A DNA stretch of 64,000 nt from Parelaphostrongylus tenuis (Eukaryota; Nematoda; Chromadorea; Rhabditida; Metastrongylidae), in NCBI GenBank assembly GCA_019055375.1, contig JAHQIW010000367.1:62001-126000 (forward strand). Reading direction: 5' to 3'. Positions 1 through 13,000 of the stretch are shown in pieces. Positions within the stretch are counted from its first letter, which is position 1, and each line of letters begins with the position of its first letter. The notes under the pieces are model-generated. The model was not told the origin of the DNA and did no database searches. It saw only the letters and a list, made by a program, of their open reading frames with translations. The position numbers and the translations under genes are program-made.

Positions 1-772
1 TGAAATGAATCAGTAAAGCTTTCAAAACTACAGTGTTCTTATTCGTCATACGAATATCCTTCTCAAACTAAACCACAGCTTCACTTTGAGACTATGACCA
101 TTATTATGGAATAAAAATTTGCCCCAAGAAAAGAATTCAACAGTGTGATGCTATTTTGCTGGAATCAGATGTAATTCACATTTACATCATCTCTGCTTTA
201 CTGGAGAATATCAAGTAGTAGTTGCCATAATCCCACTTTTAATAAATTACTCATATTGTATAGCAGAAAAACTCCTTTGAATACTCCTTTTACATGTGAT
301 TGGGTCGTGATGTCAGTATTGTAAATGATTGAATTCGGTGACAGTCAAGAGGTAACAAGTGGTCGGAGAATCGCACGAAGTCATCGTGAACTTGATGACA
401 AAGACAAGAAGACGATTGCTCATGCATTAACATACGCTTTCAACAATTACACATTATGAAGATGAAGACATAATAAAGACTGAAAAAATCCATTAGACGG
501 AGATGAGAATAGGCTTCCGAAATCAAATCTACGTCGGCTACTGGAGATCGAAGATGCCACCATACACCCCAAATATCGAGAGTAAAGTGAACCGCGCACT
601 TGGCCCGTTCAAGTGATAACCACTAGACAGAAAAGGATTATGACTGTGTCCCACACTATGACAAATTAATTTAAAGGAAAAAAATACAACAGAAATCTTC
701 TTATGATGGAAAATTACAAGATACAGAGCCATTTGATGCAAGACACTTCAGCAAACATAATATAAGAGCTGT
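1..772 (-). other. DDR intron or flank, no convincing exon
   Basis: Should be an intron of the receptor gene. One stretch near 540-620 reads SRYLGCMVASS in the required phase after an AG, vaguely like kinase subdomain IV, but lacks the His-x-Asn that normally precedes it. I did not annotate it as an exon. Confidence 0.35.
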
Positions 773-774
773 AC

Positions 775-1053
775 CTAACACTCTGATTTCGCGCAAGAAT
801 GCGACCTCGTCTTCTTGAGAAACACTGTTGAGACGTTTCACAGCAACCTGACGAGATTCCAGAAGGCAGCGATGTAACTGAAGTAGATCTGTCTAGATTT
901 CTTTCACATAATGATTGTCAAAAAAATACCTCTCCAAATTCTCCTTGACCTATTTTTTCAATGAATACTAGTTGATTTCTATTTATTTCGGGCAGCGTCG
1001 TGCAGTACACCTCGCCATAGTCTGAGTACTTCACAACCGACGACAAGGGATTA
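775..1053 (-). CDS. ddr: DDR exons 12-13: start of tyrosine kinase domain
   Basis: Exon 1053-930 has KYSDYGEVYCTTLPEI and then LVFIEKIGQGEFGE, the glycine-rich ATP loop. Exon 877-775 has RQVAVKRL, with the ATP-binding lysine, and EVAFLREIRVL, which places the alpha-C glutamate. The donor after TTAG leaves phase 1. The next exon (expected LGVC-type subdomain IV-V) was searched for in bases 1-772 on this strand and not convincingly found. Confidence 0.88.
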
Positions 1054-4000
1054 CTGAAATATTCGCTCAAGTGACCAGTAAAAGAAAATTGTGGTGAAAG
1101 CAGTGAATTGTTGGGAGTAATGGTAAGACTGCTCTTTGAAAACATAGGTATTAAAGTGAAAATGGCGCTCTTGTATTCACAAATGCTCCCAATTATATAT
1201 GTCTTCTGGAAGAAAGCGCAGTGTTAAGAGAAGACTTCTCTCCACAATGTGAAAAGTAGGAGCAGGATTGAAAATTGAAAAAATCCTAATAACCGTGTCG
1301 ATTAAGTTTAAGCCATTGAGGTCATGGTATTATGGGAAAAATTGCTTAGCCAGCTCCTCACCTCGGTGTAGGAGTTCCAGTTTTATTCTCAGTATAATGT
1401 GACACTTCTAACGCCTGGTTCTGGAACGAATGAAGAAGCGGTTCTAACGAGGATTTATCCTCTCGGGAGCTAAAATTCTATCTTTTAGTGCCGCTGAAAA
1501 TAAACCAAATAAAGAACTGATTCATGGAAAAGATTCTCAAAATTCTTCTTCTTAACTATGTCTATTTTACAATTTCATAGTAGTCATAACAGATTTCACG
1601 AAATTTAAATTGCGCAAAACATTATGATTTTAACATCATACGCATTTCCTAGATAATTTTTATGACAAACCATTATAAATGTCATTCAAAACTTGTTTTG
1701 TGAAACAAAAAAAGGGCTTATTCTTACCACGAAAAATCTGGTTCGGCATAATCCGATGAAATCACAATCATAGGACATTTTTCTAATAACGCATTCTCCA
1801 TATTATCTCTGGCCATTTGAAATGTAGAGGGTGAAATTGGCTACAACAAGTAAACATGCGATGGTATCAAGCAATCGGATTTCCTTGGGATACCTTGAAA
1901 GCGCCTCCTTTAAAGCTGAGATGAGCTGTATGTGGTGGTGAAGCTGTTCGAATCTTGTCCCGTTTTCTATAGAAGCATAAGACGACTAGTGGAGAGGCCA
2001 TGGTGATAACAAGCAGACATAAGAATACTGAAATCTTCGGAGTTCATTAACTAATGTCACTTTCCAAACATTCATCCTAGAATCTGGACTAGAATTTGTG
2101 AGCACAAAAAAGCTTTGTTTAATTTAACGCTGATTGATAGTAGTTTCCACCGAAAGCGAATGAAAGGCTTCCCGTGAAACAATGGTTTCGTCTTTGATCT
2201 TTCCACTGTAAGCGACTGTCCATCTTCTACCACTGGACGCGACTTAAAATCCACGAGAAGATTCTAATGATTTTTATGGGATCAAAACATGGCTTATATT
2301 AGATCTATGCCAAGTAAAAATTCGCCACACAGCAGAATAAAAAAATTACACTCGAAGCACAACTAAAAATATCCAACCATTCTTGAGATAAAACTTCTTC
2401 TAGGGTCAGCTTTGTTGAATAATCAAAGTAGTTTTTACTCACACATGACGTCGACTCGTCTTTCGACGTCTGATTCACTGACTGAGAAATAAGTGATTCC
2501 ATCTGATTGATGGTTGTCGTCAGCAAAGTGAACGAATTCTGGTCGACATGCAGTCGACTCAAAGCGAACTTCGGATAGAAGAAGCCAAGAGGAGTCGATC
2601 CCAAAGAATAAGCGAAGCTGAAAAAAATTCAATAGAAATAAATTAAGACAGTCCAAAATTTCAAACACTTATGTAATTCATAACCCAATGACTCTCAATT
2701 GCATGAATTTTCCACAATGACATGTTGGCTTGAGAACTACCTGCACGACGGAAGCGATGCGATTTGGGATGGGAATGCGAATCCAAGAGGTTGGAATGAT
2801 TGGTTGGGTAGTGTATTCAACGATGCGGGTAGAAAAATCAGCTCCATTGACAGAAAATAAAAGTAGTGCTCGAGAAAACGCCTGAAAAGTGTACAAATTA
2901 GTGCCTGTTGCAGCTCGATAAACAAAACTAGTTGGAGAAATTCCCGCATTTCACTTGCCACTAGGTCCCAGCAAAATCCTCACGGACAAATGAATTGCTG
3001 AACGCCTTCACCGACTACCTCGCAAGCGCTCCTGTTGGGAAAACAGCTGAAAAAACCTCATGGCTTACCTGTGCGCCTAGTGCAGATGAATGAAGCACAT
3101 GGAGATTGATAGAAGAAACGTTCCTTGGTTGAGAAAATGTAAACAACAAAGTAACAAAAGCACCTGCAACCAACGAATCAGTTTGGTGAAGTACTAAATC
3201 TGATGTTGAAGCAATAAAAAATTGTTAAGAGATTCATCGATTAATGTAAGTGATTTTTAAGATGTGAAATTTGCGACCATTCACTTCCTGTAGCAAATTT
3301 CGTGAACAGGTGTAAGAGCTATGTCTCCAAATGCATTCCTTCAAACTGTCGTAGGCATGCATTTATTCTTCTATCGCAAAAATTTTCGCAGAAACAGATT
3401 TTCAAAAAGTTTGCTACTATGAAGTTTTATAATTTCTCGTCACTTACGATGCCATGATTTTTTATGTCCTTGCTTATCATTTGGGTTCCTATCAACGTTA
3501 TTAGGTCCTTTCGTTTTAGTCCCAGTTTAATGAATTCAATTTTCTCGTATTATAAAGTATACTTTATGTCAAAAAAACAGCTCAGTTGCTATTATGCACA
3601 CAATTGTATATATGCCAATAAAGTGATCGGGATATTACAAAAATAATGCAACAAAATGGCTTACCCGTTGCCGATGATCTTCGCCAACCAACCCATCGAT
3701 GAGGAAAGTGGTCCGGATCACCGCCAACGATACCGTCAGACAGTCGGCCCAAACCGCCGACTGCCATCCCATTAGAAGTGCTGCCGTCATACGTTGAGTC
3801 CAAGAAATTCCCACCGTTTTTATTGGAGATCGATGGTGCTGAGTAGGATTGAAGAGGATCTATAACAGGAAAAAGCACTGAGGAAAAGAAAAAGTTTAAT
3901 CGGGTATTTTTATATAGTTAATTCAAGTAAATATTGCCAAATAGATAGGCAAGTACAATCATAGATTGTTAATACAAGCCCAAATATTCAAGCAGACTCT

Positions 4001-7000
4001 GTGCAAGTTTAAGCAGAAGTTTAGCACAGGTATTTCGAACTACAGAAAGCGTTCAGTTGCTCGCAAAAGAAAAGTTGAAAAAAGTCTTGCAGTCCGATGA
4101 ATAGAAAGTTTCAGTGGATCTAGCTTAGATGCTTGTTAATTGCTCAACACACATTGTGCAACCGTAACAGTTATCATACATTATAAGGGATTTCTAAGGA
4201 GAAGAGGTCATTGTTCCCTTCTACCTCACTCCTGTAGGGTTTGATCAAACTAAATGAAAATCTCTTGATCAATTCAGCAGACGGAGCATGATGTTCACCT
4301 TCATACGTGCATCCATACAGTTCGAGTCGCAGACAGACGGTTCTCGTCGTATTTGATAGTGGGACGATACGAACCCGTCGGACGACGATCGGCGCATCCA
4401 GCACGCGCACTTCGGCTGTCCGTGTGTCACTGTTCCCCAAAAGAGTCTGTAAATTGCATCCGTCAAACCACATTAGGTGAAATAAAAAAGCGGATGGCTG
4501 ATGATTGCCAAAAAATTAGAGGATAAAGTGCTAGGTTTTGAGCAATGCCTAAGGGATGCATCACGCATTCGACATCATCACGTATCGTCAGAGGTAATTG
4601 AATGTATTTCTGGCTTATGCAATTTGATTTGCGGTGGTCTAGCTCATATATTGAGTTAGTGTCGCCTCCCTCTCACATAAGATTGATACCAGATCATTCA
4701 CACCGCGGTGATAAAGGGCTTAGTGATACCGGGATACGGCAACGAACTAGGAACCGTGTAGTTGTTTATTGCAGGGCTCTTCCAACCACTGCTTCAAATA
4801 CGTTCACTGACTACTTGCCTGCACAGTTTGGATTACCGAGAACGCTTTTTTCTGAAAACTGAGTCTTTTGAACAGCATTAAGGCTTCAATTCTACAAAAG
4901 AAGTCAAATATTAAGCGAATTTGATGATGGTTCCCTATCCCCAACGACTCTCGTCACTGTTTCGTCAAGAACGCTGTGCTATGCGCGCGTTTGCGCAACT
5001 GATCCTCACCATTACCACAGCGTGACTAATCGCATTGCTGCTAGACCTCCACTGCCTAACCATTTACGGATTAACGAGTCAATGTAAAGTATGAGATTAT
5101 AGACCGGCAAAACACTCTAATTACGGAATTTATTGCCGAAAACACCTAGTATTAGCCAAATTTTGGTGAAAAAGCGGACTTAGTTATAGAGTCATCCAAA
5201 GTTTTTGACACTTCTCTCGCTCCAAGAGCACTGGAAAAAATGCTGCATATGTTAGTTGTTCGCAAAAACCATTAACCAGATATATAAGTCGAAGAAGTCA
5301 CTTAAGAACATTTCGATAACCTGTACTATGTAAGAACACTAAACACTTTTCGAGTTAGATCGGCAGGTTGCAAAATCGAAAACGCGTTATTTCGTCTGCA
5401 TGAAAATATCCCAAAGAAGACGAATAAATGAAAATTTCCAAGCGAGAAACCAGAAAATCAGCATTTGTTTGAATCTCGGAGAATCAAATTGATTTGTGTA
5501 CGGATTAGAAGCCAATTTTTAATCCTGGTGTCCACAACAGACCGAGTGGAGTGCAAGTTAATCCTTTTGTGTGGCCGTTCCCGATACCGTCACTAGTTGC
5601 GCATGAGCCACACACCGAACATCTGCTCGCAGATAGTTGAGAATTTTGAATGTCATTAGACAGCACCATATGCGATCAGCTGTTCGCTATCGAGAATCAC
5701 AATGTGCCTTAGTCAGTCCTGTGTACAGAGAGCCTCAATGTTACACTACAATTATTGATACTGAGTAATTAGACTTTAAACTCAATATTGTAGAGTGGTA
5801 TGCAAACACATTTGCGTCAAGTGGGATTCGAACCCACACTTCACCTTATCCGAGGGCACGTTCTGAACCGTTGCACTACCAACGCCCGTCTTGACACCAC
5901 TCTTTCTGCGCTACAATGCCTTATCTGTCAACAGCCAACCGTCGACGGTCTGGCGTGAACAGTCACTATCGACATTGAACCCACTTATGCTGACGATATC
6001 GGGTTTCAATGATCAATCAGAATTCATTTTATTTGAACGCATACTGCGGTGATATGATGCTACAGTAAACTCAATACTGTAGAGTGGTGTGCAACTGGAA
6101 TTGTAGCATAGAAAGAGTGGTGTCAAAATGGGTGTCGGTAGTGCAACGGTTGAGCACGCACTTCTGCAAAGAATGAAATATGGGTTAGGATCCCAGCTGA
6201 CGCAAAGGCTTTTGCACAACACTCTACAATATTCGGTTTATTATAACATCATAACAGCGCAATAGGCGGCCAAATAAAATGAATTTTGATTAATTATACT
6301 TTAATTTGGCATCATGCTTTTGAGACAAAGGCATAAATTACAATTTGAAAACAAGTAAAATGAATAAAAAATACAACAAGGACAATTACTGAGGGAATGC
6401 CGAATTAGTCACATTTTTCACAGCATAAATTTTGTGAAGATTGTGCGTTTCATCAGTGGCATTTCTGTCTCATTTTGCTCAAAAGTCATTAGTGTTAACA
6501 TTTCGCCATCTGTCGACATCTCATTTGTAAGCGTAGTGTGGTTCGGCAAAACATAGAATTCAAAATTACCTCGAGCCCATCATCGTTCCTGTAGGAGAAC
6601 CAGCCTCTCAGATTTGGTCTCCAGTACTCAATCTTGAATGCCCGAGCGAACTCCATACCACGACCCTCATCGAAACGACCCTGCACCTCCACTGCAGTCA
6701 ACACTATAAAATCATCAGTCATAAAGCGCAAACATTGCCTTTAAGGAAAAAAAAAGGTTGAAATCTCACCTAGCAATCTAATTGGAAAAAGTAAAGTGCA
6801 AATGCAGATCTTATATAGAGCAGAGCATTGGTAAAACTTCATAATGAGAAAACTGTTCAGGAAAATTAATGCATAAAATCTTAGAAAATATAACACTTTA
6901 CGATATCCAACGCGCGGCAAGGACTAGCTTAGTAGAAGCAGTTTAAGTACTTCTTCTAGCAACTACGCGCTTTTTAATGAACTCTAAAATTTCCTGAAGA

Positions 7001-10000
7001 AAGTTGATCAGACCATTTTTCAAAGAAGATCCTCACAATGCAAAACATAGAGCAAAACAAGCAGGCCACGAAGGTTAATCTGTAAATTGCCAGTACAGCC
7101 AAAAACAAGCAACAGGAAAGAGAGCGTGGCCCGATTGTAAGCCGCCTTGCATTTAAAACACCAATCACCAGTTCGCGCGCAACACTAATTTGAAGTATTT
7201 GAATATGTTGATTCTTTTGAATGAGGTTAATTTTCCCGTCAATGAATCAATATGGGCTTTGTAGAAAAAGTGACCACATCAGCATAAATTTTGCGAACAC
7301 ATTTTATAATATATCGAAAAACCGACTTCCACTAAATATCGGCTTTTTAATGAAAACTATCTTAGGAAGTGCTCTCTTTTAGAATTTGCGCAAGTCAGAC
7401 CATACTATATTTATTTACTATAAGATAATACGCTACTATACGCTTTGACTGATACTACATACGCCCAGGCTCTGAAGAAGGCGGGTCGCCGAAACGTCGG
7501 CCGAACTTCTACGACTGATTTACCAACCTCGCGTCAGCTAATCAAAATAAGTTTTCTCGATTCTCATATAACAGCTAATTGCGCCGAGGTTTATAGGAAG
7601 TCGAACTTTTGAATTATATTTATTACAGCCAATAATTTTTTGTCTGGTAAAATTCAATATGGAAACTAAATTATATGTCTATCTATTATAGTAAATTGAC
7701 CGTTTAGCACTTATATGGGAAAGGTCATCGATGTGTTGCTGCACAGTATAAATAAAGAATCTTACTTAAACTAGAAAATCAGTTACAGATAAGGTATCAT
7801 TTCATTTAAAGATTCGGATATTTTTACCTTCAATTCATTTGCGGGTACTGAATTTGATCCAAAGCCTTAAGGGTTTCTAGCGTCAACGTCTTTGACTCCT
7901 CTTGGCGCACACAAGACAGGAAAGCATAATAATGAACTTTGAAAAAGGTAGGAAGAATCCTGGGGCACGAGTTAAAACTGTTGGCACGGAAAACACTTGC
8001 AGAATTTGGATTAATTTCAAGAGTAAGAAATGAATAAAAGTTGCTACTGCGTGCTATTTATACATAATCGTGATCATACCGGTTTCTCAAGAAATGTACA
8101 TAATTGCACATCAACTGTAGTACTTCAGAAGTTGAAAACTTGGCAGATCTGAGCTTGTTAAAGCTAAATAACTTTAGTGTTAGAAGATTCCTGAAGTTCA
8201 GCGCGTAATTTGAGCATCGGCGAGATCATCTTCACAACGAAATCCTATTCTTTTATCCCATTAGTTAAATTTGGTCAAACCGAAAACAACTTCAACTGCC
8301 AATGATAACGAAGCGATGGAAACGCTAGCGAGCGATGCGCTAGCGCTAGCAGTACGCAGATGGTTCAAGAAGTTTTGGGCCCGAGTCATCAATCTTCATT
8401 GCGAACAATGTCGATGGCAAGCATCAGCAGTTCATAAAACTAAGACTCCTTCGCACTTCTTGAAGAATTTATTCATGCCAAAAAAATTTACAGCGACTTT
8501 TGTGTCCTGTGAACGAATTGATTGAACGCAAGTTTGCAGATCAGATAGACTACATCGAGAGAATTTTATTTTCGCCGACGTAACTAAAATATAGTTCACG
8601 TGTCAAGCAGTAATAAAGAAAAAGTCGAATATTTTAGTAGGAGAAAGCTCGGAAAAAATCAGTGTACTACGACCATTATTACCGGAAAAGTGGGAAAGAA
8701 TTAAGCTGCGAAACTCTGCCTCGATTGGACCAGTCAACTAGTTTTTTGTCTAATGACCGCTATTTCTTAAGCCTTTCGAGGTAGACCAATAGCTGGTCAA
8801 CAGTATTACTGGTCATCTCATTGAAATTAATTTCAAAACTAATGCAACAAGCACTGATCGTTTCTGACATGACGAAATTTCTTGAAGATATCTTTTTATT
8901 CTTTAGTGAAGGCAGCAGCAAAAGTATCTATAAAGTGCTCAAGCAACTTTGAACATTGTTTTCAAAGCCACTTCAAAGAACTGAATGTGTAGAAAACAAC
9001 ACGCACCGTCAAGAAAGGGTTAAGCACCTCGGACATTCCAAAAAGAAAAAAGCTAGACCCTAACCAAAAGTGCACGGGAAACATCTACACTTCCATTACT
9101 TTATGCCACAGGATTGAAGCAATTTCCAACTCCGTATATTTTACAAAAGTACGAAAAGATGATGGTTCTTATTCCTTTGCTGTGTTTTAACAGGTCATAG
9201 TGCTTCAATTGTAATACCCGTCCACCATCATTTTTACAACAGATTGATGCCTTACAAAATGAACACAAAACAACTAGTTGCTGCTGGAAAATACGAAAGA
9301 GAGGGCTCAATGAAGAGAAAATTCGCAAAAATCATCAGACGTCCGTGCAAGCGAATGCCAATCCAACCTGTGTCTTTTGCGAACGTGATTTGTATCCACT
9401 CCTTATTTGTGCTGTTCACTTGATGCAACGGACACCACGCTCCACTACCAGTGTGAGTACGAGCTCTGGAAAGAAAATATCTTAACCTGAAAAAATTTCT
9501 CAGTCCCTGGTTACGCTAAGAGATTTGTAATGCTGCGTTGCAACTCAGTAAATTATCACGAGTCACTGAGCTCAATTAGCTCAGCGGCGCACATTTCCGC
9601 ACTCCACAAATGAAGAGCTTGAATTTCAATGATGAGAATACGACAGAGTAACAACCGAACACCTGTCATTCTAGAGTCATATAAAGGGTTTTTGCTCAAG
9701 ATGACTCATAATTGTTGTGACTCTTCTACTGCTAACGAGGCTATGAATGGCTGCTAGTGCCAGCCTAATATCCCCTCGACATATGGATGCCACCATTGAC
9801 AGCGATAACTAGCGACCCACATCCTCGCCAAAACAATTTAACTTGATAATGTGCTTCATGAGGCGTATGTTGCCATTGCCCATCAAAGCTTACCATCACT
9901 AATTGTGATCGACACACGGGAGGTTGCTGGAATCAAATGTGGGTCGAGTGGTTCACTCAAGAGTTCCAAAATCCACATAGTGGTCATTATACTTCTATCG

Positions 10001-13000
10001 TACGTAAGCGTACCGGTTTTGAAAGACCTCATGAAGCATTCAAGCATTTCACAAGTTCAGACAAAGTCCTTTCATTGGCGCCATTTTCCAAGAAAAGCTT
10101 ATCATAAATTTAGTCTCTTATGCCCTGAAGAAATGGAGCTAAGCCTACGTTTATTGAAGCACTCACATTTGCTAACCCTAAGGTTAATTAGCAGACAAAA
10201 GATTTAGCATAAAGCATACCTTGCGTGTTGAGGGCCAGTACTGTCTTCGTCGAACGATGATGAAGCGCTCAACTGATCATCCCTGAGTTTACCGTTTGTT
10301 AATCCTAATGGTACGTTACACTCGCCTAAAATTTAGAAATGCATCGGTCAAATTTTTGCATGAGAAAAAGCCAATAGAAGAAAATATTCTCAAATTTTAA
10401 GCCTTTTCGGCCGTGTTTTGTTTAGTTATATCTATTGTATTGAATTGACTCAATTTTCTGTGCTTACATGTGTGATGATTTTATCCTGAGGAGTGAGAGC
10501 AAATCAGAATCGTTTTCGAAAACTCTTTCCTCGAACAGGTAAGCGGCATACCACACAAGATATCTACGAATATAATTAGCTCTATCTTCTAAGGCAATCG
10601 AGACCCTCTGGTTAAAACGAGTAAAGAGAATGGATTTATACCAAAAGTGTAATGCGCCTTATTTACATCGAGTAAAGACAAAGAAGCGAGCAATATCGTG
10701 CTGCATGACGTCAAAACCCTAGTGGTCTCCTTCGAATCCGTTGAAAATTTACGGAATTTTCACTGACGCATGTTATTCAATTTATGAAGACAGTGCTGTA
10801 GGACTAAAACACAGTGTGGCGGAAAGTTAATCTGCGGTTATGGAGGCTAAACATTGTTGCACAAAATAGGTCTAAATCAACATACACTAATGATTTCTCT
10901 AATTGAAAGCGATTTACATTAGCCGCAGAACTCATGTAAAAAAAAGTTATTAATGGACAGATTTTTGACCCCGAAAATTATCCGTAGAAAAGACTGAATA
11001 ATGCGAATGCAGCCTTTATATATGTTTGATTTCATACAGCATTTTAGATCCCCAATGACAAACCGAATTACAGTGGCTCAGGTGAAGCTAACTCACATTA
11101 GGTTGTTTCTGGCTTAGGAGGTATTCAACACTATTATCTAAAAGCCTTCCCAGAAGTAAATCTGTCTAGTAATCTTTTCTATGCAGTAACAAAAGCTGTA
11201 TAAATGCTATCGATATAGTGGGGAAAGATCTTGCTCAACCAGTAAATTGCTGGTCAACAGGAAATTGTGCTGGGTGAGTCGACACGATTTTTTGTGATTC
11301 ATGAAGGCGTGCATCTCCGGTGCTATAGTATTCAAGTACTCTTTTTGTTGAACACATAATAAAGTTTGAGGCTTGCACTTAGTATAGCTATTAATTATAA
11401 TACCCACTTGAAAATGGAAAAAAAAGAAAAGAGAAACTTATCATTTGGTAAAACGAAGAAGAAGAGTTGCGTGTTAGTCTGCCTTTTTTTGGGCCACAAA
11501 TCTTCCAACTAACACGCTTCTTGATATTTGAGACAAAAGCTATTTTAAATCCGTATAAAATGATAGAAACAGTAGTGCGCATCCATTAACAGTTCATCGA
11601 ATACCTTTCAGATTAAGTCTGCATAACAAGTCAAACTCGTTGCAAGCGTTTTTTCCTCTCCATCTGAACCATTTGTGCTTCCCGTTAACGAATTGCACAG
11701 CGTTACTTTGTAATGTTTTGCTGACCAGTGAGTGACATGGCAATCCGTCTATGTTGCATGAGCCTTTTTCGGCATTCACTGTGTACTCAGCCGCAGTGTT
11801 TTCCATGTACCCAGCAGAGGTCACTTTGTCAGTGTATCCATCTATTGTGATACGATTTCAATTGCACTACTACGCGATGGCTAAACAATCTAGCATCGAG
11901 TGATTGTGTTTAGTACTTTTCTATCGCCATGAACATCGTCTCGCTTCGACGAATTGCACAATTGTGTTCTTAGTTTATAGGGGAATCGCAAATGTGGTCG
12001 AGTTTTTCAATCATTCGTTCGGTGCAAGCTGATCGGCAGATGATTTTACGACTGCGCCCGACAACTAGTCCCACTATCGGTATGACTAGTTCAATCAGAA
12101 TGTCTCGTTCAGTAATCGATGAGTTATGAGGATCAGCTAAGGTAGAGTTAAAAATGAAGTGTAATTCCAAATTGCAATCTATAAATAGTGGTGGTGATAG
12201 TAGAGTCGACAATCCACCTAGATATGCATTTGAATCTCGTATTGGAGACCACAGTGGGTTTGCTTTGTTGGAGACGCCTCTGAGATTGAACAGTTATTGA
12301 ATGTATCGCAATATGATCTACACCTAATTATTGAAATATGCAGTTTTACCAGATAGCGTTGCTATCATTGAAACCTTACACTATTCGTTTCGGATAATTT
12401 ATCAACACATATGGAATTTATGTCGACTGGTAACTCTTTTGTATGAGTCTGAGAATTATACTGACCCTTGCCATCAACCCTCAGCCCCTCTAGAAACAGT
12501 ATAAGTGATATACTATTCAGTCAAATGACAGTGGTGCATTTACTGCTATCTAGACACTTTGTAGTTGTCTAGTGTAAAAGGTGAACGGTTCTCAACAGAT
12601 TTTCATTTCAACCTGTAAAATATCCTACGTTAATACTCAAAAAGTGTGGTAACCCAATCCATAGCCGCCAGAGAACAGACTTATCACGCATTTAGATAAC
12701 TATGTTGTGAATGGCTGAAGTATCTACACTCCCCATCAGTTGTGGGATCAACAAGAAAGCCTTGCGCCTGTCAATTAATGCAAAAATCTCAATCAATTCA
12801 ATTTTCGCTGATGGAGGCATGATTCTTTTGCTCAGAATCCCGAGACAATCGTACCAGTCCGTTCCCAAAAGTTCTCTAAGGATAATCAGAGCTTGTCAAA
12901 CTTGACTATGTTTTCGAGAAGATGACTGCTCTTGACGTAGAATCACTAGCAGCTGTACTTCCGCAGAAGATCACCGCACCATTTCCTGGTTTGGATGATC

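Noticed and set aside
538..741. Possible next DDR kinase exon (SRYLGCMV or LLSIFGVY)
   Set aside because: Both frames give a loose subdomain-IV look, but neither has the expected His-x-Asn, and only one fits the splice phase.
2305..2668. Two overlapping minus ORFs of 99 and 77 codons as separate genes
   Set aside because: One is the true DDR exon running on into introns; the other is its shadow in another frame.
5816..5895. Functional tRNA gene
   Set aside because: Box B is perfect, but the anticodon arm does not fold properly and the sequence is embedded in a repeat with several decayed relatives.
9851..10207. 118-codon plus-strand ORF as a gene
   Set aside because: It lies in the intron between two DDR exons, has no family resemblance and contains no splice-supported partner.
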